64,000 nucleotides of DNA, from NCBI RefSeq assembly GCF_901709675.1, contig NC_051091.1, forward strand, positions 8,528,967-8,592,966. The letters run 5' to 3'. Shown piece after piece: positions 41,530-54,700 of this stretch. The DNA comes from Syngnathus acus (lineage: Eukaryota; Chordata; Actinopteri; Syngnathiformes; Syngnathidae). The notes below the pieces were generated by a model that searched no databases, was not told the origin of the DNA, and saw only the letters and a program-made list of their open reading frames with translations. The first letter of the stretch is position 1; each line of letters begins with the position of its first letter. Both the position numbers and the translations under genes were made by a program.

Positions 41530-43652
41530 TGATTACCCAGGCACAACCAGGATTGCATCTCCCTGCCAAAAGCACTGAATTACTGCAGAGTTAATTGTGT
41601 GTAGTCTATGCAAATCGAGTCATTTAGCACGTGCAACGTGATTCATCAAGCCTGAGATGAATTGCGATGGCTGATTTCGCATCTTTAAGTATCCGGACTC
41701 CTAAATCTTGTTTTTGTTGTTGATGATTGTTGGTGTGGCTCACAAAACCAGAGACGAGTTCCTTGTGTTTTTACATACTTGGCCTATAAAGATGATTCAG
41801 ATTGTGATCAGTGAAGCATAGCAAGTAGCTTTTACCACTGGCTCTGTAGCGATAGTAAGAAAAGAGACCATGATGGATGATCCTAAGAGTGCCTATTTGC
41901 ACTAAAGTAGCATCTGTGATTACACCTAGCGAGATGTTACACTGGTTGGTAATGTCCATCCGTTTCACAGGGAGGATCTGTTTACCTGATGTGATTTGGA
42001 GCATGCCATTTTCTTTCCCGGTAATTCACACTTGAGCTGAAGGGCTGTCAGAGGCTGACATGCTGCAGATGTTGTGCGCAGATTTGGCTGACAGGATGAC
42101 TAGTGACGGCAGATTTACTCTCGGAGGCGGCGGCGGCGGCGCCCCGCTCGGCTCTCTCGCGCTGATGCGATGAAAGCTCTGCTAATTGGGTCTCCAGTCT
42201 TGGGCGCTCTAATATGTTTGTGATCTCGGCTCATTGTGAGAAGGGACGGCATGTCACGTAGAAGCTCGCTTGTGTAAATATGCACAGATCTAGCGTGAAC
42301 TTCAAGCAGAGGAGGCCCACGTCTTCTGCCTCAGCTGATCATGTAGGCTTCACTTGGCTTGAAATAATGTTGGGCGTAAATAACATCCTCAAAGAATGAA
42401 CCTCATAGCCATGTTTGAAATGCAATGGAATGCAATGAGAGGCAGAATCGTCCCCCTTTGTTTCCTCAATGTTGCAAAATGTATTCTAGCTAAACAAACA
42501 CATCTAGCTAGATTTGATCAAATATGCTATATCTTAATTTTTCCCCATAGTAGCCAAACCAGCCTCTTGCGCTGCAATATGTGAGGAAAAACAAAAGCCA
42601 TGTTAAATAAAAATGCTGTGGGGTTCTTTTTTTTTTTTCTCTCAGTAGAATTTAATGGTGAGCCGCATACTCTTCTGCTACTACGATTTTATACGAGAGA
42701 GCTCATCTAATATGCTGACCTAGAGTACAGAGTGGAAAGGCTAATGAATTCATGGAGGGTGTGGCATAGTAAATCATAACTAAATAATCCAAATCCATTT
42801 GGTGGAAATGTGGAAGGCGTCTTTTTAGGATGAGGCATTTATTTGGTCAAACGAAACATCTCGTACAGCCGAGGCATTTTTTTTATTCAAATGTTGAACT
42901 CTTCCCTTGGGCTCATGGATGACTGAACTTCAGTGGTCAAAGGTCGAGAAACTGCGGTTAGTTTTATTTTTTTGACAACAGAGGCCAGGAGAACATGTCA
43001 GAGCCAATATATATATAACCGCGCCATATGTATCACTGTGAAGCTCCATCAGTACGTCAGCCATCAATTGTTTCCTCATATAGCCACGTAAACTCCTTGG
43101 AGCTATTCTTTGACAAAAGCTTCTTTTTTTTTTTCCACAGTTGTAAAACAAATATTTTGACTCACAAAAGAAATACGGAAAACCTACATAGGAGCACGAT
43201 GATACGTTGTACAGATAGGAAGCCTCCCGGGAAATGATGTGGGAAGAGAATCCAGAGCACCAAAAATGGATTCCTGATGTAAACGACAGTTTGGATTTGA
43301 TGAATGAGGTGTAATTTTAGTGAGACCCTGTATCTGGGGATCCTTAGAGAATGCCCTTGTCTTGTTGTAATTTATGGATGTACTATTATGAGCCTCAGGT
43401 CTGCCTGACCTTCCCGGTGAATCTTCCTGATGATCAGGATAGCACCGCGGGATACTGTTCCCCTTTTCGCCGTGGATGGCCCTCTTTATTTTCACTCAGT
43501 CACGATGAGGGTTTTTTTTTTTCTTCACTGGCCGGGTAACTTCATTTGTTTAGTAAAAAAAACTCAGGCAGCGCCAAATGTGGTGTATTGTCAGCGCCTG
43601 GGGTATGTTGGGGGTATTTGTGCCCACCGATTGTTGGACCTGTATCATTCCC

Positions 43653-44003
43653 TGTCCTGTGTCAAACTCGTTTTTGTCGCGGGCCGCATTGTAGTCATAG
43701 TTTCCTTCGGAGGGCCATTATGACTGTCAACCTAAATAAATGGATGAACGTCTCATATTGTATACAGCATAGACTACACAACAAACTAACTAGTTTTGGA
43801 ATCAGAGACGAGTAAAAACTGTTCAGATTTTTAAAAAGATGAAAGTAGCAACATCTCTATTTTCTAAAAGTGAAGACAATTTGTATTGTATTTGTATTTC
43901 ACAATTGTATCGAGAAAAAGTCAATGCACAATTTGTCTTTGCAGGCCAAATATAATTACACTAAGGGCCACATTTGGCCCGCGGGCCATATTTTGACGCT
44001 CAG
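43653..44003 (-). mobile_element. Decayed hAT-type MITE, inverted relative to the copy at 32114
   Basis: The stretch CCTGTGTCAAACTC then GGGCCGCATTGTAGTCATAG and GGAGGGCCATTATGACTGTC is the reverse complement of the right half of the 32114-32415 element. The similarity continues through AAATAAATG and GAGTAAAAACTG to GGCCCGCGGGCCATATTTTG. Ends are eroded (GTGTCAAAC and TTTTGACGC) and I found no clean target duplication. Borders are approximate. Confidence 0.75.
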
Positions 44004-46161
44004 AATTTTATTTGTACATGTTCGATGATAGTGAGGGAAGATTTTGCTGCAGTTTTATTGAGTCAATTAGCGTGTAAGGATCAGGCAGCTCTACTGCAAT
44101 TTAACCATCATTTAAAAAGAGCCTGATCACCATGGTGACATGGTGGGAGCAATCTGAACTGACAGGTAGCAAGTGCTTTCTAAATCTTTCACAAAAAAAG
44201 GAGCATGTTGCCATGCCACCGGTGTGACAATCGCAGCTCCGGAGGCGGCGCTGGCTGCAGGCCTCGCTACAGACGGAGTTGCGTGCGGAGCCTGAGTTGT
44301 GCGATATTCTCGCCGGGAAGTTGCTGTCTTCTCCATCTGTGGTTGCAGCCGGGCTGTCTGGTACTTTGGCAGAGATGCGCGTGGAAGATATTGAGACATT
44401 GTGAGAATCCACAAACACTTGTGACGGCCAGACATGGAGGCAATGAGATGGAGGAAGAGTCACCCGTCATCACGTGGCGTCAAGCCATTTGACAATCAAA
44501 GCATGCTTCTTTTTTTAAAGAACTCTGTGAAGCCATCTGGGATCTTTTAATGACTCTCCAATGAAAATCCTCGCCTCCATTTAAAAAGCAGGTGTGAAGC
44601 GAAAAATATTCAGCCGGTTGTTTGCATACCGATATTACATAAAAAAAAAAAGGCTTTCATCTATCAAGATGTCCGACATACTGTCAGTATTTCATCAGCA
44701 TTTTCCTCATTTAGGGATCTTCGTCCTGAAGGCGTGAGCTAATCAGATGTATTCCATAGTTCAGTCCAGGAACATTAGCCTCAAGCCTGCCTTTTGATTT
44801 CCATACGCTGGAGCAAATCCACCCTTTTTTTTTTTCTTTACCCCCATAGTGAGCTGCAATGCTAAATATGACTCACTAGTAGAGGCCGCAAAAGCGTGCC
44901 CCCGGGCAAAAAGGAAAAAAAAAATTATAATCACCAGGGCAAATTAGAAGCACACATCTGGAATGCCAAATAGCTAAATATTCATTATTTTTCCCGCTGG
45001 TAAAGGTCAGTTCAATTCAAGTTTAAAAAAAAAAGGTTGTTCAGACGCAACAACAGCTAAGTTCATAATTGTGTTATTTATTTCCATTGTAGCTTGTTTG
45101 ATTATTGAGACTGAGATATTCAAAAAGATTCTGCAACGGACGAAATCGGACATCCTCGGGTTCGTACGGCCTTTAGCCAAAGACAAAGTACCTGACACGG
45201 ATGCACTTCTTGACATTTTCAGCCCAAATATAGGCGCAGGATAATCAACTACATTTCTGAGCCTAGCATTGTCTTTTCATTCATGCAGCACCAGCCGTTT
45301 TTATAGAGTCGTCTCCGTGTGCCGATAGACATGAATACCGATCTCATTAGTCAAACGTGCCAATTTCAGGCCAAGAAAGAACAACAGTGATCAAACGTAT
45401 CACTAAAGCCGCCCAGTGAAAATTAATTATTCATGGATAAAAGTAAAGAATGTGCTTGTGAAATTATAAATAATTCAAATATGATTGGATTATTCAGTGG
45501 CTTGGAAGACGTCTCTATTTGTGCACTTGCGTTATATATGATCAGTGAATATTTCCCGATATGTCATTTGCCAACCAAAACCTTCAGATGTCGGTTTGGT
45601 ACAGGCAGAACCCGCGTCGGACTTTGGTCGAATAATGCGGCGAGCTTTGCATGCGTCAGTTCCGAGTAGCTGACCTTGTAAATGAATGGAAGTGCTCAAT
45701 GCATGTTGGAGTATGAAAGGCTGCTCCATTCAATGTGGGCTGTGAAAGATGACTGCGGTAGATGAGATGCTCTTCATCTTGCAGAACGAAGGGGCTGCGG
45801 TTGATCAAAAACATCCTCATTCGGTGGCGCTAACAAGTTACCAGGCAACTGCAAAAAAAAAAAAAAAAACAACCAATGACGACTGACGTGTTCTCCTTCA
45901 TTGGAATTTGTGTGTCAGAACTTGGGTCATATAAATGTCTTACTTACGTCTTCGGCTCGGGTCTCCTGGGAGGAGCGGATGGCTTTTTCATGTTGAAAAG
46001 ATCATCACATCCCTACAGGAGATTTTCTCAGTATTCTGCTTCTTTTATATCACAAAGCCCCGAAAAAAGATTAACTTGTAACAGGTAGTTGCTCATGGCC
46101 TTTGACATGACTTTAAGGTGCCAAGTCAGCACATTTAGCATACAGCATAGTTTACTTTATA

Positions 46162-46270
46162 TCCTTCCTTCCTTCCTTCCTTCCTTCCTTCCTTCCTTCC
46201 TTCCTTCCTTCCTTCCTTCCTTCCTTCCTTCCTTCCTTCCTTCCTTCCTTCCTTCCTTCCTTCCTTCCTC
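46162..46270. repeat. (CTTC)n microsatellite, about 27 units
   Basis: A nearly perfect 108-bp tetranucleotide array. The LPSFLPSF frame across it is a repeat product. Confidence 0.97.
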
Positions 46271-46757
46271 TCTTTCAATTGGAGATTCATCAAGCTACGT
46301 GGGGGCTCAAACATTTAAATACAGACTAAGACAAAACAAACTAAAACAATGAGAGAAAAAAACCAATAAAAAAAATCCAAAGCCAAAAGTAAATGTGCAA
46401 CCAATAATTCAAAGTCACTTATGTTAACCATCTCATCTTAAAGTGGATTTAAATCCAACTAAAACTTCCCTGCAGGTGCCCTCCCAGCCTTCCGACTGCC
46501 TTTGTGCTAACAAACCATAAAAGCCAGAATGTGTCCACACATTACACAGGAAGTAAAAAGGAAAAAAAGTCCATCGCAGCAAATTCTGAAGAGTTATTAA
46601 TTCATGTAAAGTCTCCTACAGTTCAGTCAGCATGTAGTGAAACATCCTAGAGGAAAAATGAAGAGGCTTTAAATTATCTATTAAGTCAACCTAAAAAGCA
46701 ACTCCATTTGGTCACTACGGTCATTTGAAAAGGATTCCTATGCAATTTTTCATGACT

Positions 46758-46769
46758 TGTGTGTGTGTT

Positions 46770-46810
<41 letters not shown>
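46758..46810. repeat. (GT)n microsatellite
   Basis: GT units with two GTTTG interruptions. Confidence 0.95.
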
Positions 46811-46812
<2 letters not shown>

Positions 46813-47891
46813 GGTAAGGGGGTGCCACTCCAGATAAGAGTTTGTAGAGAACAGGTGCACCGCTGCCAGCTGCTTTGCCACATGTTGAGAAATGCTGCCA
46901 AGGCTGTTTGAAGAAAAATACCATTTTCCACGGAAACGTCATTATTAAGCCATATGCATTCTTCATCTGGCCTGGCTTCCTCACCTTTGAACTGATGCGA
47001 AATGTGCACTCGTGCGTTGCGGCAATCTATATTTTCATTTCAGTTGAAATGTCTCGGATGAGACCGAAATAGTCCTAAATTGCTTATGATAATGATGGAA
47101 ACCGGACTCCGGGAGTTCATCTCCTTTTTGTGTGTGTGCTGAACCTCCCAACAAATGTTGAGGCCTGGAAATTTTCGCAAGATTGACACATTTGATATTC
47201 ATCTCTCATCTCCTGCATAAATGTCTTGAGCCATCTAATGCATCTAAGACATACTCAAGAATGTCTGCTTGTGCAATGGAGACTTCTATTTGTTGGTTCC
47301 TGTTAGTTATAGTTTGAACTTTAATGTGCATCACCAAATATATTGTGCTTTATAATGTGTTTGGATGGATAATAATTTTTTATGTGCAAGCAGTTTCACG
47401 ACGCCATTACGGTATTTGAGCTGATTGCTTTTACTATACGAGTGAAAATGAGCCACTACTTGAATCCCAACCAGATTTTCTTTTCCTTTAAATGAGCGTA
47501 GCTGCCCTTGGGCGTTCAGAATTGCCTGGAGCAAAAACTAGTCTGTCACTTCTTTTGCACGCTGTCCAAGTTGTCGCAGCCCTGACAAAACCTTGAAGTC
47601 AGAATATTCAAACTTTCATGATTGTTTCATTCTGCTTCACTCTCAAACCTTTCCACCGTCATCCTTTCCGCCGACTTACGTATGTCTTCTTTCCAAAGTG
47701 TAGCGGGAACTTTCTGACAGGGTTTGCAGTTTTACAGCAAATTCTGTTCAGTGTGGCCTCCATCGTCACTCACTTTGGTTGACAATTAGAAGATGCTGTC
47801 AAGAAATAGTGGACACGAGACTGAGTTATCCGGCTGGCTGTTCACTCCGATAATTGTTTTGGGACAAATAACAGGGAGCATGGCTTTCATC

Positions 47892-47974
47892 ACCAGGATG
47901 GCCGAGTGGTTAAGGCGTTGGACTTAAGATCCAATGGACAATTGTCCGCGTGGGTTCGAACCCCACTCCTGGTA
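47892..47974 (+). tRNA. tRNA-Leu (anticodon UAA)
   Basis: 83-nt gene beginning ACCAGGATGGCCGAGTGG and ending CACTCCTGGTA. The ends pair as the acceptor stem (ACCAGGA with TCCTGGT). The A box TGGCCGAGTGG and B box GGTTCGAACC (47953-47962) are both intact. The anticodon loop CTTAAGA carries TAA at 47925-47927, closed by TTGGA/TCCAA. A long variable arm (TGGACAATTGTCCGC) marks it as a type II tRNA, as expected of leucine. No CCA is encoded and no intron is present. A T5 run five bases downstream (47979-47983) is a normal Pol III terminator. It is nearly identical to vertebrate tRNA-Leu-TAA genes and should be functional. It lies in GRM2 intron 2 on the same strand, 750 bp before the duplication junction. 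Confidence 0.97.
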
Positions 47975-48129
47975 GCAATTTTTCAGCAACAGTAGGCCTT
48001 CTGTTAGGGCCCAATCTTTGGAAATGAAGTCTCATGCCAAATTATAATTCCGTCAGAGTGCTACTTTGTTCTCAATATCCCAGCATGTGTGCTTCTTGTC
48101 TTAATTTGACCTCCCAAATATGTTTATAG

Positions 48130-48744
<615 letters not shown>

Positions 48745-51700
48745 CAAACAGAGAACTCTTGATGCACCGACTTTTTCTCTCGGCGGGCAGAATGTTAAGA
48801 TGCTGCTGCGAATGGCGCGTTTTGCTAAGCAGTCAGCTCACAAATCCACAAATTTGTGAGGAAATACACTCATTTGCATACAGCAAAGAGTTGAGAAAAA
48901 TTGAGATTTCATCCTAATGAGAGCCGAAACCAAAACAACAATAACTCTGCTATTATTGTGGTTTGCAGTAATGTAGAAGCACATTGCATCACACTGAGAA
49001 GTCTCTTAGCGTCATAACGGGGACACCTTCACCTTGTAGATGCAAGTGGTTTTGGTCTTCTCACTCTCCTGAAGAACATCAACTTGTTATCTCAGGATTC
49101 TTTATGAGCAGTCTACTGGTCGGCCCTGATTGATTGCAAGTGTAAGTGTTTTTGATGGTTGCATCGTGTGTCTTTTAAAGATATTTGTGAGGGGCTCTCC
49201 CTCTCTTTAAAATGAAAATATTTCATCCTCCCTCTCTATAATAGCCACTCATATTTTTTTCTTGCCTGTCAAGCCCATTGATATGCAAATAAGAAATCTA
49301 TGGTAATATAGACTCATCAAGTCATTCATTCTACATTTTGCATATGATTATATGTGGAATCGGTTTCAATTTGAAAACCTTGATCTCCATCTCGCACGTA
49401 ACCTTGACCTCCAGATCAAGACTCATGTTGTCTCTCGGCGCACGTCAATCCAATCCAAATTTGAACCAAATTTGTCTTCTCCAGCTAGCCCAAAATGAAA
49501 AGTCCACACTTCTTGCCAGCGCTGGTGAGGAAATATAAACCTGATGCCAGAGTTGTCCACGCCATGGACCCCATGATGAGAAGCAGGCGTGTCGGAATGC
49601 ATGACCTGCTGAAATTTTCCCGTCATATATTTTGAATGTAGCTGCAGCGCCCCCAGATTTGATTCACAGTGTAACGCTGGAGGCTTTTGGCTTTGCGAGT
49701 TTGTTTACCATCCGACGCGCATATGAGATATTATGTAATGTAGCGGCACTGTCATGCACCGCTCCTCAGGCACTTCCACAGCTAAAGAAAGGGTGTCTAT
49801 CATTTGCGCCTTACTGGGCCTTAACAGAAGTGAGATGAATGCAGAATTTATTTGACAAACCTTGATAATGCATAACTACTAATCCTGCGTAGAATGAAAA
49901 TAATCGTTTTTGGGGGAAAAAAAAAAATTCAAGTGTGAAGGATGTGCCTGTAACTTAATAATACTTGAGCATAGCAACGTGAGCGTCATGATGGGGTCTT
50001 GTTTATGGCCGCCTGTCAGCCGTATGCTCTCTATGCTTCCCACTTTTATGGCTGCCTTGTAAATTATGCAGATTTATTGCTCTCACTATGTAACATTTAT
50101 CTTTTTTACACATGCTACACGTGGTCATTAGTTTTAAACTGATGGGGGTGGGGGGGGGGGTCATGTAGTGATATAGTGCTGATTATGATTATGTCTGGTA
50201 TTTTGGAGTAATAATCCAAATGATTATTTGGGCTACTTCAGTTCATTGCTGTCATAAAGACATCAAATAACACAGAGAAAATGACATCCTTTGGCTAGAG
50301 ATGATTAACTAGCAGATGATTCATGGATGCATATTACAGAAAATATCAGTTCATCTGCAGACTTTGGGAGGTTGTCCAATCAGAACTCCGTTTACTTCCT
50401 ATTTTTGACAATGATGGACTGCAGTCAAATATTGATGACAAAATTGTGCTTAATCATCTCTGGGCTACTAATACACAGATGCAACTTTAATTTGTTCCGT
50501 GACCCACGCTTGTACCTCAAAATTAATAATGGCTCGTATCTCAAACAATGACTCAGAGATAATCATTTTATTCATACACACACCATAGTCTGAAACTAAT
50601 TCATGTCTATGGAAGAATTTCTTGTTGAGCTTCTGCTCCAACTGCGGTCGTCAGATTGTGTGTACTTCCCAAAATTGTAGCACCTTTGACAGTCCCCAGA
50701 CAAAAGCAAATTAATGATTTGAAATACAGTTGGTGATATTTTAAAAACAACATTTTGCTTTGTGCACAGATGCCATATTTTTTTGGGGGGGGGGGGGGGC
50801 TTGTCCCCCTGTGGACGTGTGCTCCGAGTGCTTGTCATGACAGCGGCATCAGGGAGCTGCTGTGGGAACAATCTATGTGTTAAGGCCACAGCCCTCATTA
50901 AAAGTGATGAACCATCAGTGGCTCGTGCTGAGCTGTACTGCCAGGAGAAATGGCGCATGGGCGCAAATATTGATTCTCTTTATTGTCTCCCAGCGGGATC
51001 CATGTCGGAGATCCACGTGGATAAATATTTGCACAAATGAATGATCAAAGCAGGAACTCGATATAAAATGAAAACACTATTCTACTCGCACTTATCAAAT
51101 GTAATAAATGTTTTAAAATGGGATGTTGCTAGTATTACTGAATTAAACTGTGTATGGTGGATTTGGTGATAAATACATTGTGCTGTTCAAATACTCCACT
51201 GTTAAAATAGTTAAAATGATTAAAATGAATAATATTTAATTAAATTAATAATAATAAAATAAATACAATAAAATAATATAATAATAATAAACGATTAAAA
51301 TTGAAAATTTAATATAAAAAAAACCAAATCCATTCAATGATCAGGACCTGACTGCATTTTTCCAAAAATAAATAATTTTTCAATATCCAGAAGGATAGGA
51401 GGTGGATGTGTCAAAAATTGCTGTGAATTTGGTGCCTGTGTGAGCTCCGCGTCTGCCTCGCCGTGACGCAAGTCTCACGTCCTCACCTGCTCGCAAAGCC
51501 GCTAAAGTCACGGCGGCGAGATAATGGGTGTTGATGAAAAGACTGCGGGACTCAAGTGTCATGTCTTTGCACATTCCGCGCATGCTTGTTGCAAATGCAT
51601 TTTAGGATGCCAAGGAACGTGCGCACATGAACGGGCTTCCGAGATATGTGTAGGCCAGTCAGTGTTGCCACTGATCTTATTTGTCACGTTATCGCCGTAT

Positions 51701-54700
51701 AAGAGATAAAACAAGGCAGCGAAATGCGTGTGAGCTACTCCATTAGATTAGCCTGGCAAATTGATTGTAAGCGTATAGTCGTCTCCGTCGCAAAGTGGCA
51801 CTGATTGCAGGGGTGGCTGAAACATGCTGTAGCTTAATTTGATCACGCCGTCGCTAATGCCGTGTGCATTACGGCAAACACTGCAGATTGGGATTAATGC
51901 GGCCGTCGGTGGAGGAAGTTGGGGATTGTGTTTAGAAAGGGTGATTAATAAAAGTTAAAGAATGACAGAGATCCATTCACAAACACCAGCCACCGCGGTG
52001 AAGTCGTCCATTTTTTATTCTTATAGCTTGATTGCAGGTTGAGCAAAAAAAATCCTTCGGGTCACACTAAACCTACTCAAGGCGTGGTCATCATTTTGGA
52101 ATTGTTGAATGAGATAGATTGTGGAGTTGAACTCTACAGTCTCTTACTTACTTACATTGAAAATGCCCGCTGAGTAAAATGAAGGATAAAGTGAATACCG
52201 TGATGATAAACGCGTCCGGTCTGCCCTGTGTCCTTTTCCACCTCGCCTTGTCACAAGCACTCCGGAAGCCAAATGTCACATTAGCATGTCTAAGACTGAC
52301 TCCCATGGCTGCCTCACATTGATGCTTCTATAGGTCCTTTTGAGATGGTGCAGCAGCTTCCATTTCTTCCAGGATCTTGCACCATTAAATTTAAGATGTA
52401 AGAATAAAATGCCTTTTACCTGAGGAGACAATTCAAATCTTGGGGACATCCCATGACGGTGAGTTCATAGCCGTAATTTAAAATATCTTAAAACAGTTCT
52501 TTCATGATGTCAAACTACTTATAGAGTCCAAGATAGTTGGGATTCCATTCTTTTCGATTCATAGTTTTCTTCAACATTCCGTGCCTTATAGCTTGCATTG
52601 TCAGTCTTTTTTCACAAGGTGGCCCTCAGCCATGAAGCTGCATTTGATGGTATACCAGTGGGAGGAATAATGTGATACGGTTCTTTATGTTCTGACGCCC
52701 CCACTGCCCTCCATGCTCCTCTTAGGTCTGCTTAATTCTTAACAATCTCAAGCGACATGGGCTCACACAAGCGTGACTAACGGATGCTGCATGCGCGCAT
52801 ACAAACTATTTATGACGTCTTCATTGGTATTTGGAAAATATTTTGGTGGGGGAGCTACAAATGTTTAGAGACAAGTAGTCAAGTCAGTGTGCTCTTTGGC
52901 GACATTGTGTTTATCAGACTAAACATGGACCAGAGGGAGCAAAAGGGGGAGATTTGTCTCAGAAAATGAGAAAGACACCAACAATTTTGTTGAGGAAAAC
53001 GACACAGCCTCCTCATAAATGACAAATGAGGTGTCTTTGCGCTGTGAAGCGGACTAGAGACAGCAAGCGGAGCTGTTGCGTAAATTAAAGCCATTCAGGA
53101 AGCCGTCGCTCAGAGCAGCAAGGGCGACGCAAGGCCCACTGTGAGAATCCCACAAACATGAGCGCTGCGGCGGGGAGGACGTGATGGGATGCATCCGAGT
53201 GCAATGAAGAGGAGCGAAGAGTTCATGTTGCCATGTGGACCAATGCTCGGTTTTTTTCCTGCTCTGCCGTAATGGACTCAATCCATTGGATGAAACAGCG
53301 CAGTTGTGTTCCTTCAGGAGATTGTTGAACGAGGCTTTATTATTATTATACGATAAAAGATGCACGTTTTTTTTGGGGGGGGGGGGTTTACAAACACCCA
53401 AATTCTAAGGAAAACACTGTTAAAATTTCATTATATGCTCCTTACTGGGTATGTAGAAAAATGTGGGGGGGAAAAAAAATCTGAAAATACCCAAAAGTCT
53501 AGCCTAGCACCTGGGAATGCATATAACGGGAGGGAGGGGAGGGGAGGGGCCAGTGCCCTCGCGGCCCCCCTTCTAGATCCGTCAGTGGTCTTTTGGTTGG
53601 ACGCTGCTAATAGGTGAACTACATTGCCCCACTCATATTTTTTTTGTATGTCTAAGTATATGTTGTGATTTATTGTATTTCTTTTAACTGTCACACATTT
53701 TGTAATGAAAATACAGATTCCATTCCCCTTTAGTGCTTTGACTTTTATCAAGCACTCTGTAAAGCACATTAGGGAGAGGATTAGAGCGGAACCGTCCAAA
53801 TGTTACAGTATTTTTGTGGCTCTATTCACAGTAGAACAAATGAACAATTGGCCATTAAACTTTTCACCATTTTCTGTTCCATTATTAGGTAATGTTGTTC
53901 TGCTTTAGTGGAAATCTCTGCTCTTACACATCTTATCTCTGTAAAGGCATTTTTTTTTTCTTCTAAAGAGCCCTTGCATTGTATCTTACTAGATTGTATC
54001 TAATGAAGCTTCTGATAAAAGAATGTAACATTGCTTGAATTAGTTTTTGAATGTTTGTGGTACTCACGCACATATTTACTAATTGACGCCAAAGCACTAT
54101 AAATATTTTTTTTCCTCGGCACCTTTACTCGAGGAGTTGAAATTTGCCTTTCAGAAGAGCCCGTCACTTTGTAAGGCTCGCATATGCGCAGGTATGCACG
54201 GGCATGCGATGCGGCTCGTCGCTGCAACTTGACTTTTAATCAGGCAGTGAGGAGGTACGCTTACCGTCTTTGAACAGGCGGCAATCTGCTTGGCTTTCAT
54301 TCGCGGGCTTCTTCTCACCAGCGAAAGATCAGCTATGAGGAATGCTTTCATATGAAGCCTCATTCCCCCCCGAGACTCGTTGGCAGCTGATTTTTTCTCC
54401 ATATCTTCATGTCTGGGGAACTTTTTCATATTGGGCTGAAAATGAAGATAAATAGTTGCGCCGGTTTTCATGTGGCAAATGAGGGACTAATTAACATTTT
54501 CTTCCTCAACTGGAATATTTGCATGGGCTGGGTATTTTCCATTGCCGATGAGCTGCTGAGCTGTCTGCTCATCTGGAAGTGACAGCATTCAAATGAGGGC
54601 ATTGTATTTTGTAAATGTTCTCAAACACAAGTCATGCCAGGTGTTTTTTGGTGAAATGTAGCTACTAAAATTATTTTGAATAATGTGATTGTCATTCAGT

